A stretch of 64,000 nt of DNA from Amorphochlora amoebiformis (Eukaryota > Cercozoa > Chlorarachniophyceae): positions 296,915-360,914 of the forward strand of contig BAAHQB010000201.1 in the NCBI GenBank assembly GCA_054601695.1, written 5' to 3'. The notes beneath the pieces are model-generated. The model saw nothing but the letters and a program-made list of their open reading frames with translations, had not been told where the DNA came from and searched no databases. Below, in pieces: positions 28,898 to 63,430 of the stretch. Positions within the stretch are counted from its first letter, which is position 1. Each line of letters begins with the position of its first letter. The position numbers were made by a program, and so were the translations under genes.

Positions 28898-29262
28898 CAA
28901 CATCCAATACTCTGTGTTGTATTTGTCTCGTGTCTGTGTTGTGTAGTCTCGCCTATGTGTTGTATTTGTTTCTTTCGCCTCAGTGTTGTAATATGTTGTA
29001 TTTGTTTCGCCTCTGTGTTGTGTTGTTGTCTCGCCTCTGTGTTGCATTGGTCTTGCCTCTCTGTTGTATTGTTCTCGCCTCTCTGTTGTTGTATTGGTCT
29101 CGGTCTCTTATGTCAAGGTAGGAGGGAAGTGGTTGGATGGTTGAGTGCCTTATGTCAAGGTAGAGGAGGGAAGTGGTTGAATGGATGAGTGCCTTATGTG
29201 AAGGTAGAGGAAGGAAGTGGTTGAATGGTTGAGTGGTTGGCTTGCTAATGGTATGCGTCAAG
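28810..29262 (+). repeat. Three adjacent minisatellites
   Basis: Unit 1 (28810-28885) is acccacaatggatggagag-like, unit 2 (28905-29110) is ctcgcctctgtgttgta-like, and unit 3 (29110-29262) is aaggtagaggagggaagtgg-like with a gagtgccttatgt arm. The rest of the gap to 29410 is unique. They lie between the doubtful exon and the 3' end of the next minus-strand gene. Confidence 0.85.
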
Positions 29263-29410
29263 GCGGAGGAATTGGTTGTTGGTTTGCAAAGAGAGCGTTT
29301 GTGTTAGGAACATGATCGAAGTGATTGGGTTGGAAAGGTAGTCAGACACATTTTTGTCAAGGCAGAGGAGGGAGTGGTTGGTTCGAATATACTTAGTTAT
29401 GAAAGAAGAG

Positions 29411-40772
<11,362 letters not shown>

Positions 40773-40948
40773 TCGCGCGTTTTTAGCTTTCCAAAAACGA
40801 AAAATGATTTTACCTTAATCAATGTGCATTGAATTTTTTTTAGGTGGTTTGTCCAGATTCCAACAAAAGTATTCTTGGAATTACCGATATTACCCAAATC
40901 AGGCGCATTCTAACAATATCTTCTGGTGTTTTCACCAGATTTAATCCA
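40773..40948. promoter_or_regulatory. Putative divergent promoter, kinase / unknown protein
   Basis: Only 176 bp separate two opposed start codons. It contains a T-rich run ending ttttag at 40835-40843, which could instead be an acceptor for the plus-strand gene if that gene has an upstream non-coding exon. Confidence 0.4.
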
Positions 40949-42057
40949 ATGCATGTGCCGAGTCAGGCCCGATGCACGAACGCGTACGTTGCCCCTGCTA
41001 GACCATCCCAAATCCCAACCATCCCAATGATCCATGTTTCTCCCCGCCTGAGCCTCAACAGTCCTCGAGGGTTCTCACCAACTACAGGGGCGACCACTGA
41101 TATCGGCTTCAGTATGAAGCATGACATTTTGGACGTCAAGCTTGATTTCATCGGACGGGACCTCAGGTAAAGTGAACATTTTAGCATAATTCGCCGCATC
41201 TCATATGTTTTGTACACAGTGACAAGACCACCCCTCCATCGAGCTTTCCCACCCCCAATGATCAATGGTGGTGCAACAACTGGGCAACGAACATGTGCGT
41301 ATCCAGGACCGTCGACCGCGCTCTCGAGTCTCCAGGCAGCGGGTGTCGCATCGAACTAGATACTTCTCCGACCCCAGAGGAAACGTCGAGCACCACCAAG
41401 AGCGCGAACGCAACGTCAAGAAGCGAAATTGTGAGCGTGAAGACGACCAGGTCTCGCTTTGGGTCTCGCGCGTCCCTAATGGAGGAGAGCGTGAACGAGT
41501 ACAACATTCGCGACGATGATCAATGCCGCAATCACCGCCACGAATCTAAAAGCGACACTTATACACCTTACATATCCGATAAGTCCCGCGCGCAACTATC
41601 GAGGCCAAAGATCGCCAGCGATGAGAAGCATACTCCATCAGCATTGAATATCCTCAACAACCATCTCAACTCGTCAACAGTAATCACAGTTTCCCGACGT
41701 GTACACCCACAAGCAAGGCCCCGTCGTGGAAACTCAAGCCAACTTTGCAGACTGAGCTCGATGGAAAACTTCACTCTAGCTTATGGAAACGACTGCCCGA
41801 AGCTCGAAGCACCGAATTCGCGCCGTAATCATGTGAGACAACGGGTTGCTCATCACAGACGTCACCGCCGACAGGGCAGCGCGGACAGCGCGGCCACCAC
41901 AGACAGTGAGTCATCCGCGTCAACGGTGGAATGGGTGCGCGCCCTGGGCCTTCGCTTGGATATCGATCACATTCGGGACACTCCCGCTCCGCACGAAATG
42001 AACTCTTTTGCTTGGGGCAATGCTTCGCATGCTGACTACCTGCGACATTTCGCTTGA
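40949..42057 (+). CDS. Unknown two-exon protein, Ser/Arg/His-rich
   Basis: Predicted 351 aa. Exons 40949-41166 and 41220-42057, with a short 53-bp intron (ag|gtaaag to cacag). Start chosen at the first in-frame ATG (MHVPSQAR). The frame is open back to an acceptor-like site at 40844, so the protein could be longer. Features: DILDVKLDFIGRDL near the exon junction, an unusual DQWWCNNWATNM, a long polar Ser/Thr/Arg/His-rich centre, and a C-terminal part with STVEWVRALGLRLDIDHIRD ending SHADYLRHFA. No signal peptide or membrane segment is seen. I do not recognise the family. Confidence 0.7.
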
Positions 42058-42059
42058 AG

Positions 42060-42181
42060 GTAAGAGCACGGGTCCCTCGCTATGCATCTCTCGTCTACGT
42101 AGTGTGGTTGGATGATCAATTGTTAAGATTTTCATTCATCACTGTCCTTCCAACTCCAACGTATGTAATATAAACATATAT

Positions 42182-42218
<37 letters not shown>

Positions 42219-42256
42219 ATGATTACTATGATATAATATAGACTCTATTATTGCAG
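42060..42256 (+). other. Predicted 3'-UTR intron
   Basis: Two bases after the TGA stop of the preceding gene there is a strong donor (aag|gtaaga), and at 42245-42256 a good acceptor (ctattattgcag). The 197-bp intron contains (TA)n. Confidence 0.5.
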
Positions 42257-47340
<5,084 letters not shown>

Positions 47341-47343
47341 ACT

Positions 47344-47996
47344 CTACTTCTTGCCCTTGGTCTTCTTGGTCTTCTTAGTCTTTTTGGGCTTGGAGGCCTT
47401 CTTGGTCTTGGTTTTCTTGGGCTTAGAAGCTTTCTTGGTCTTGGAAGCTTTCTTGGTCTTGGTCTTCTTTGCTTTGGGGGCAGACTTCTTGGCAGTCTTC
47501 TTCTTGGTGGTGGTTTTCTTCTTGACCGTCTTCTTCTTGGCCTTGGTTGCCTTCTTCTTTTTAGGAGCAGCCTTCTTCTTCTTGGGCTTCTTCACCGTGG
47601 GCATCTTGACAATCTAAAATCAGATTTCGATTCATGTCAGTTCATTCCCCTGCAACAATCAACGCTCTCCACAACGGTTTTCCAACGGAACACATATCTA
47701 GGAAATCGAACTGTGAGTATACTGAGAACAAAAATTAGGTTTGGCACCTTGAATGTTTGCGGAGTGACAGTGGCGAGGACCCCGGCAGCGACCAGTTTCT
47801 TGATGGCGTTGCGCATGGCGGCCATGAACATCTTGTACTTGGTCTCGTAATTGAGTCCCGAGTAGTTCTCACAGATGTACTTCTTGATGGCGATGCGGGA
47901 CACGCCTTTGCGGCTCTTCTTGAGGGCTGCGATGGCGTCAATCACCATTTTGGAGTAGGGGGGGTGGGATGAGGCGGCGGCTTTCTTGGGGGGCAT
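47344..47996 (-). CDS. Linker histone H1/H5-type protein
   Basis: 172 aa in two exons, 47996-47748 and 47613-47344 (donor aag|gtgcca, acceptor ttttag, phase 0). Exon 1 is the winged-helix globular domain (residues about 10-83): SHPPYSKMVIDAIAALKKSR, VSRIAIKKYI, YKMFMAAMRNAIKKLVAAGV. Exon 2 is the whole C-terminal tail, almost only Lys, Thr, Ala, Pro and Ser, with repeated TKTKKASKPK-type units. It binds linker DNA and compacts chromatin. The intron falls at the globular/tail boundary. Metazoan H1 genes usually lack introns, while protist and plant ones often have them. It is divergent from H3. Confidence 0.95.
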
Positions 47997-48669
<673 letters not shown>

Positions 48670-49441
48670 GCACTGAGAAGGCTCAAACGTGTCTCGCATC
48701 TCTACCATTCTTCGTATACCCGAATAACAATCGGTGTCAATTGACACCCCCTGTCACATTGGAAACTGTGAATGCTTTTTGGATTGACCATATTCATCTG
48801 TTATTTCTTTACATCAGTGTGTGCCAGATTTTCTTGCAAAAGTTTTAAAACAAAACTTACGACGTAACTGTCAAATAAAGATTAATACTTGATTCGCTTA
48901 CCCAATTGTGCTTAGTTAAGAAAATACCTGGATGGATGGAGTAGCCTAATAAAGCTAGTCTTTATAACTGTTTTGGTATCCATTTCGCGAAATAGAGCAT
49001 GAGTTTTACTCATCTAAATTTACTCGAACCTAAATTTGATTCGCACATGCCTAAAAGATTGAAGTCGTAAAATCTGAACAGTCTGTATATAGGAGCGATG
49101 AATTTTTGCTCGTCCCAAAATTAATAAAATAAATAGTTCAAAATCAATATCTAAAATTCTACATCCTGAGATTATTTATGCCCAGCCGTGGTTAAATATC
49201 ATTTAGAATTTAGTACAACATGTATAATTAGGACACCCGACCCTAGGATGTTGCAGATAACCCCACCTCCGACACAATAAACCCACCATCTAACCATGCC
49301 GAAAAGATTGATTTATTTTCCCATCTTTTCGGCATGTGTGTCACTTAGTCACTATGCTTGACAAATAGGCAGTCCACGTGTGACACGATTGAAGGTACCC
49401 TTCCTTCCTGCGCGAGGTTCGGATCGTCGAACGAAAAAAGG
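48670..49441. other. Intergenic H3 to dehydrogenase
   Basis: Unique sequence without (TA)n. It contains AATAAA at 48874-48879 and 48948-48953 and a hairpin-capable pair (gccgaaaagattg at about 49298 and aatcttttcggc-like text at about 49322). Confidence 0.6.
48733..48748 (+). terminator. Candidate histone 3' stem-loop
   Basis: GGTGTC AATT GACACC forms a perfect 6-bp stem with a 4-base loop, 64 bases after the H3 stop. It has the GG...CC base of the metazoan histone mRNA 3' hairpin but not its UUUC-type loop. The downstream purine-rich element is not evident. Confidence 0.45.
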
Positions 49442-57201
<7,760 letters not shown>

Positions 57202-57363
57202 CCCTAAATTTCGACTTGAGCCGAGTGCTAGAACACAAAAACAACTACTACGACACCCCGCCCTCTCATAACCATGTCACGTAAAAATATCTAAACACAG
57301 CTATGTGATTATGTCTAGAAAATTATATACACACATATGTGTGTGTGTGTCTAGGTGTGTGTG

Positions 57364-57409
<46 letters not shown>

Positions 57410-57546
57410 CTAGATAATATATATGTATAAATATACTATGACTAAGTTATCTAGAATATTACGTATTATACTATACGCCTTTATATCTAGTGCAAACATA
57501 TATCACAGATCATGATGTATATATCTTAATATATATATATATATAT
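57202..57546. other. 3' flank of the SDR gene
   Basis: Short unique sequence followed by (TA)n. The Harbinger-like element is inserted in the (TA)n tract at its right edge. Confidence 0.6.
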
Positions 57547-57568
57547 AGACCTTGTTAAGTAGCGATGT
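57547..57568 (+). repeat. Left terminal inverted repeat
   Basis: Starts agaccttgttaagtagcgat and is the exact reverse complement of 62045-62066. Confidence 0.95.
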
Positions 57569-57977
57569 CAACCAATTATCTCAGCTTACATGATAAGTCA
57601 AAAGCGGTCATCGACCGTTAATACTTAGTTACTTTTAAAGACTCAAGTTGTAATTTATACTATGATTATCTAGATCATAGTAATTATTATAGTAGTATTA
57701 AATAATGCCATAGGCTAGAAATTCATGATCTATATCATTGATAATTATCTAGATTATTAATTTCTGGTAATAATTTTTATAAGTAGTATTCAGCAAGTTA
57801 TATATAATTATTATTATTAAACTTTAATCTTAGTAGTTAATTATTACTTTAATCTTAGTAGCTATAGTTAATAATTATTAGTATTCAGGCTAATAAATTA
57901 TGTCAGAATCAGACACAAATATTATTTGACATTAGTCACTCTATGATTATTAAATTTAATACTGTCAGTCTTAGTAA

Positions 57978-58014
<37 letters not shown>

Positions 58015-58046
58015 GTATTATTATTATTATTATTATTATATATCTA

Positions 58047-58131
<85 letters not shown>

Positions 58132-58307
58132 TAATATAATATTATTACATGTACATATATATATTTAAAAATATATAGATATTTTTTTTTCATATTTATA
58201 ATATCATAAATAATATGTAATAATATATAATTCAAATAATCAAAAAAGATGTGCAGTTTAATAAATGAGATATAATTTTATTGTGTGTGTTTTCATACAT
58301 GCATATA

Positions 58308-59651
58308 TTAAGTCTTGCGCCTATTTCGTCGGGCCTTCCTGCGCATTAACCGATCCACTTTCTCACCATGAAGGCTAGCAGCACGCATACCCAAAAGAGC
58401 TCCCACCTTGGCCATGCGAGGAGCCCTGCCTCTGGTAGCTTTAATCCTATCTTCAGAGATCCCATAATCAGTTTCTACCGCCGTGTCGTTCGCAATTTCT
58501 CGCCCCGAGGAACCTGAGTCAGTGTCCGATGATAGTGGATCTCCGGGTTGGATGTAAGAGTTACAGGAGGCGTCGGCTTCATCAGCGTCGTCACCAGAAC
58601 CTGAACCAATTTTGATTTCACCGCGAGGCATGCGAGCAATCCTTGCAGCCTTACGTCTTCGCCCGAGTCTTGGTTGATTCTTGCGTTCTCGGGGTCGTCT
58701 TCGCGTTCGTTTTGCCTCGGGTACAATAGCTGGAACACCGTGGAGTTCAGCAGCTCTCCAATTGGCTGCAGCAAGCTCTTCGTGCTCTTTCTTGGATAGG
58801 CCCAATCTTCGAATTGGCCGGAACTTCTGCTTGATTTGGATGAGTTGGAAAACGAAACGAGCGACTATAGAATGTCGTTCCCTATTATGACGCCACCTCG
58901 TCATACACGCAAACTGTTTTACGCGAGCGAAGACGTTCTCGACGATCAAACGGTAATTACCGAAAGCATCGTTTTCACGAATTTGTTGCTCAGTGAGCTC
59001 ACCGCCTCTTGGTTTGCGATGAGGACATTTGTACATTGGATCTCTCCTGCAGAGATAAGCGCCATCAGCCCCCACACGCTCGAAGAACTGCAACCCTTCC
59101 ACCAGTCCCTCTCTTCGGTTAATGTTTAGGTCCGAAATGCTCCCCGCAGGATGTCCAGACGATAGCCAGCACACATCCCCAGTGTTGGCAGCAACGGCGA
59201 TCGCATACCTCATGGCGAATTTCCGCCTCTTGTAAGTGTAGTGTTTCTTCGCTTCCGCACTATCACTTGGACGATTTATCATGAAATCTGATGAATCAGT
59301 GTGCATACTGCAGTAAGCATCCGGTCCGTCCATGAAGATGGCAGATTTCAGCCGGTTCTCGAACTTGATCTCGTCCATGAAAGCCTCTACAATACTGAGA
59401 GTCCTCCACACCTTCTCAGAGTGCTTTTGTCGACACATCTTCCAGATCGTACCGCCGTAGTGCCCTTCTGGATACTTCCAAGCGAAGTGCAGTGCCATCA
59501 AGAAATCGAGACAGGAAACACCAGTAGTCCTTTGACCACAATATTTGTCGACTGCATAGCAGCACTCTTGGAGGCTGAGACCAAGATTGCTTTTGAAGGC
59601 GCTCTCGTTGAAGCGGTTGAAGTAATGGGAATATATCCTTTGATTTTTCAT
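58308..59651 (-). CDS. Transposase, DDE_Tnp_4 type (Harbinger-like)
   Basis: 447 aa, single open frame. Cuts and pastes the element by binding its inverted repeats. Likely catalytic triad: Asp108 in IFMDGPDAYC, Asp196 in VGADGAYLCRRD, Glu238 in IVENVFARVKQF. The family motif GHPAGSISDLNI lies between. The N-terminal 100 residues contain a YPEGHYGGTIWKMCRQKHSE segment that may be part of DNA binding. The C-terminus is very basic (RRKARRNRRK), consistent with nuclear import, after an acidic Ser/Asp stretch. It appears intact. An acceptor-like ttttcag lies directly before the ATG, so a spliced leader exon is possible but I could not phase one. Confidence 0.9.
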   Translation of the reverse strand: MKNQRIYSHYFNRFNESAFKSNLGLSLQECCYAVDKYCGQRTTGVSCLDFLMALHFAWKYPEGHYGGTIWKMCRQKHSEKVWRTLSIVEAFMDEIKFENRLKSAIFMDGPDAYCSMHTDSSDFMINRPSDSAEAKKHYTYKRRKFAMRYAIAVAANTGDVCWLSSGHPAGSISDLNINRREGLVEGLQFFERVGADGAYLCRRDPMYKCPHRKPRGGELTEQQIRENDAFGNYRLIVENVFARVKQFACMTRWRHNRERHSIVARFVFQLIQIKQKFRPIRRLGLSKKEHEELAAANWRAAELHGVPAIVPEAKRTRRRPRERKNQPRLGRRRKAARIARMPRGEIKIGSGSGDDADEADASCNSYIQPGDPLSSDTDSGSSGREIANDTAVETDYGISEDRIKATRGRAPRMAKVGALLGMRAASLHGEKVDRLMRRKARRNRRKT

Positions 59652-60075
59652 CCTGAAAAAAAATTCATTTATCTGAATTTTATCATCGAAAATTCATCCG
59701 CGAATAATCGGCAACTCATCTGCCAATCATCTGCAAATAATCGGATGAAAAACGCTTAATTACCGTTTTCATGGAGGGGACAGGAGCTAGAAACTCCGGA
59801 CTTTCACAGGCCCCATCAGCTGGCGCTCGAGCCTTCATATCTGGCGTCTGTGGGTTCCGAATGTTTGTTGGTTTAGGTAAATATACTTGAATCCGACGAC
59901 TGAATAATCGGCAAATCATCGGCAAATCATCGGCAAATCATCGGCAAATCATCGGCAAATAATCCTGGTAATAATACCTTAATTTCTACACCCGAAAAGA
60001 TAGAAACATTTCCAAACGCCTCTCTTGAATACAAACCTCAAACCGCCAAACGTCACCAACTAAGCCTGGGAAACA
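59652..60075. promoter_or_regulatory. Divergent promoter region of the transposon with short repeats
   Basis: Lies between the two opposed transposon ORFs. It contains several aaatcatcggc units (59905-59965) and related aatcatctgc/aataatcggc words nearer the transposase. Subterminal or internal short repeats can be transposase binding sites, which is inference here. Confidence 0.5.
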
Positions 60076-60192
60076 TGCCTTCAAAAGTTGCAGAGAAAAA
60101 GAAGACACGCGGTCTGTCTAGTAGTGTCTACCGTTCAGAAGAATATCGTAATAAATGCGATTAAAACCGTCCCTGAGCAGGCCAAAGCCCAC

Positions 60193-60957
60193 ATGTGGAA
60201 ACACATATGGGAAACCATGATCCTGCCAGCGTTTCCAAACGTGACTCTCACGATGGTGAAGAACTTTGGGTCATCATATCGCAAGCGAAATGCTGATGAC
60301 AATGATGATGGTCGACTAGGAAAGCAGCCGCGTAAGGAAAAAAGTCTTATGGACGTACCAGATGCGGATAGCTACCCGGAGCCGGCGCCGGCTGCGGCTG
60401 CGAGTAAACCGTCTGCAGCTGAGCTTTCAGAAGAGGAACTTCTCAAGCTTGCCAATGAGAAGAAACTGCAACACATCAAAGATATTTCTGCACAAGCGTT
60501 TGACCCCCCCTTCTACCTACACTGCAGCTCCGAACTCGCTGGTGCTACCGTCGACGGGTTGTTTATATTCTTCAATAAGGGCAATAACAACACTTCTATG
60601 AAGCTAACGGTAAAAAACGCCATTCGCATGGTTCACGTGAGGAAGATCATCTCACCTCCTGTTGCGGATATGCTAAGGAAGCTCCCTCCAAGTATTTTCG
60701 CTCAAGCCAAGTCAGGGTTCGTGACACTAAAAGAGAAGCCCTTGCCCCCCATTGAGGTGGAATTTTCAGTTCCAATTCCAGAAGAATACTCACCGCTAGA
60801 GTACACGCTTTTTAAGCTCGACAAGTTCGTTGGCTTCTGGTTCAAGAAGATTAAAGAGAAGGAAGAGACGGTCGGGGATGACTCCGACTCAAACGCAGAA
60901 GAGTTCGCAGCTGTCGGTCGCTACAAGAAGAAAACGGCTGCGTTACTTCAGTTATAA
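60193..60957 (+). CDS. Second transposon ORF, accessory protein
   Basis: From its first in-frame ATG (60193) this is 254 aa; the frame is open upstream to about 60088. Visible parts: HMWKHIWETMILPAFPNVTL with FGSSYRKRN, an HTH-like or SANT-like possibility, then an acidic and Ala-rich linker, a folded region around FYLHCSSELAGATVDGLFIF and IEVEFSVPIPEEYSPLEYTL, and an acidic end. Harbinger elements usually encode a Myb/SANT-like partner needed for transposition; that role is inferred from position. A separate ATG at 60075 opens MPSKVAEKKKTRG in another frame that stops soon after, suggesting a frameshift or a small intron at the start. Confidence 0.7.
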   Translation: MWKHIWETMILPAFPNVTLTMVKNFGSSYRKRNADDNDDGRLGKQPRKEKSLMDVPDADSYPEPAPAAAASKPSAAELSEEELLKLANEKKLQHIKDISAQAFDPPFYLHCSSELAGATVDGLFIFFNKGNNNTSMKLTVKNAIRMVHVRKIISPPVADMLRKLPPSIFAQAKSGFVTLKEKPLPPIEVEFSVPIPEEYSPLEYTLFKLDKFVGFWFKKIKEKEETVGDDSDSNAEEFAAVGRYKKKTAALLQL

Positions 60958-61150
60958 TAAACATAAATTGTGTTAAGTTTGCGGGTGTACATGTGTTCAA
61001 AGGTGCTAATGTTTACCTACATTAAAATATTTCTTTTACATTAACTTCAATATATACATATAAATGCATAATGTATATACATGTACATATATATGTATGT
61101 ATATATATATGTGTATGTAATAATAATTATATATATAGATATATATATAT

Positions 61151-61234
<84 letters not shown>

Positions 61235-61493
61235 GTACATATGTATATAATTAAATATGTTATAATATTATTTAGGTTGTATAATAAATTATATTAAACA
61301 AATACAATACTGTGTACATCATATGCTATGATATATGTATATATATATAATAATATATATCTAGTATATATATATATATATATATATTTTATATTATATA
61401 TAATAATATATATATATATATAATATTATATATATATTATTATATTTAATATGATATATATAATATTAAATATATATATTATTAATATCTAGA

Positions 61494-61533
<40 letters not shown>

Positions 61534-61544
61534 GTATATATACA

Positions 61545-61579
<35 letters not shown>

Positions 61580-62044
61580 GTATTATACAGTCTGATAATA
61601 TTAAATATCATGATATCGACATATAATTTATTATAGTATTATTACATGTATGGAGATATGATGAATCATATTATTAAAAATCTAGATAAATTTATACCGT
61701 CGGTAATTTTACTAGTGAATAATTTATTATAAACTTTAGTAATTTAATTTAATATTAAATATATAATTTTTAATTAATATTTATTATATATAAAATTTAT
61801 AATACATGTACCCAAACGGTGAGTAATAATTAATAATGTCTGAGACTGTCGATATGATCATGCACTGAATTTTAATATTATATTACATCTAGTACATCAC
61901 TGTACATGTAATAAATTATTATACATACATGTATATTAAAATTATTTAATAATTTAAGGCGAATTTTATCATTCAGGCATCGATTCTGACAGAGTTAATT
62001 TACGATTATACTACTAACTGAAATCGATCAATCAGAATCGGCGA
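60958..62044. other. Right non-coding arm of the transposon
   Basis: AT-rich, with (TA)n blocks (61145-61230, 61500-61580) and unique sequence. The left arm (57569-58307) is similar in style. No ORF. Confidence 0.7.
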
Positions 62045-62066
62045 ACATCGCTACTTAACAAGGTCT
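62045..62066 (-). repeat. Right terminal inverted repeat
   Basis: acatcgctacttaacaaggt plus ct, the exact reverse complement of the left end at 57547-57568. Confidence 0.95.
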
Positions 62067-62103
<37 letters not shown>

Positions 62104-62204
62104 TAGATATATATATATATATATTAGATATATATATATATAAACTAGTATCTAGAGTATATACCAGTATACATATTATGATATCACTGAATCGATAGAG
62201 TTAG

Positions 62205-63430
62205 CCAGTTAAAGGTGTCAAGTCAGGGTGTCGAGTTAGCGTGTTAGGGACCTTAGGGTAAGGGTTCCAGTTGGTTAGGGTGTCGCGTTGGGGTTAGGGT
62301 GTCGGGTTAGGGTTAGGGTGTCGGGTTAGGGTGTCGGGTGTCGGATTAGGGTGTCGGGTTAGGGTTAGCGTTAGGGTGTCGGGTTAGGGTGTCGGGTTAG
62401 GGTGTCGGGTTAGGGTTAGGGTGTCGGGTTAGGGTTAGGGTGTCGGGTAAGGGTGTCGGGTAAGGGTGTCGGGTTAAGGTGTCGAGTAAGGGTGTCGGGT
62501 TAGGGTGCCGGGTTAGGGTGTCAGGTTAGGGTGCCGGGTTAGGGTGTCGGGTTAGGGTTAGGGTGTCGGGTTAGGGTGTCGGGTTACGGTGTCGGGTTAG
62601 GGTTAGGGTGTCGGGTTAGGATGTGGGGTTAGGGTGTCGGGTTAGGGTGTCGGGTTAGGGTGTCGGGTAAGGGTGTCGGGTTAGGGTTAGGGTGTCGGGT
62701 TAGGGTGTCGGGTTAGGGTGTCGGGTTAGGGTGTCGGGTTAGGGTGTCGGGTTAGGGTGTCGGGTTAGGGTGTCGGGTTAGGGTGTCGGGTTAGGGTGTC
62801 GGGTTAGGGTTAGGGTGTCGGGTTAGGGTTAGGGTGTCGGGTTAGGGTGTCGGGTTAGGGTGTCGGGTTAGGGTGTCGGGTTAGGGTGTCGGGTTAGGGT
62901 GTCGGGTTAGGGTGTCGGGTTAGGGTGTCGGGTTAGGGTGTCGGGTTAGGGTGTCGGGTTAGGGTGTCGGGTTAGGGTTAGGGTGTCGGGTTAGGGTGTC
63001 GGGTTAGGGTTAGGGTGTCGGGTTAGGGTTAGGGTTAGGGTTAGGGTGTCGGGTTAGGGTTAGGGTGTCGGGTTAGGGTGTCGGGTTAGGGTGTCGGGTT
63101 AGGGTTAGGGTGTCGGGTTAGGGTGTCGGGTTAGGGTGTCGGGTTAGGGTTAGGGTGTCGGGTTAGGGTTAGGGTGTCGGGTTAGGGTTAGGGTTAGGGT
63201 TAGGGTTAGGGTTAGGGTTAGGGTTAGGGTTAGGGTTAGGGTTAGGGTTAGGGTTAGGGTTAGGGTTAGGGTTAGGGTGTCGGGTTAGGGTTAGGGTTAG
63301 GGTTAGGGTGTCGGGTTAGGGTGTCGGGTTAGGGTGTAGGGTTAGGGTGTCGGGTTAGGGTGTCGGGTTAGGGTGTCGGGTTAGGGTGTCGGGTTAGGGT
63401 TAGGGTTAGGGTTAGGGTTAGGGTGTCGGG
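62205..63430 (+). repeat. Subtelomeric variant telomere repeat
   Basis: Mostly a 13-bp unit TTAGGGTGTCGGG alternating with plain TTAGGG. The centromere-proximal part is the most degenerate (ttaaggtgtcgagtaag, gtgccgg). A pure TTAGGG block occurs at about 63184-63280. Confidence 0.97.

Larger units (their letters stand above)
57547..62066. mobile_element. PIF/Harbinger-like DNA transposon, two ORFs
   Basis: 4,520 bp bounded by perfect 22-bp terminal inverted repeats, left 57547-57568 and right 62045-62066 (outer core GACCTTGTTAAGTAGCGATG). Inside are two divergent ORFs: a DDE transposase (minus) and an accessory protein (plus). This two-gene plan is typical of PIF/Harbinger elements. A 3-bp target duplication (TAT on both sides) is compatible but cannot be proved because the element sits in (TA)n. 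Confidence 0.88.

Noticed and set aside
59716-59925. Minus-strand frame reading TPDMKARAPADGACESPEFL with a donor, as first exon of the transposase
   Set aside because: No phase joins it to the transposase frame through the acceptor-like site before the ATG. It may be a remnant or untranslated leader.
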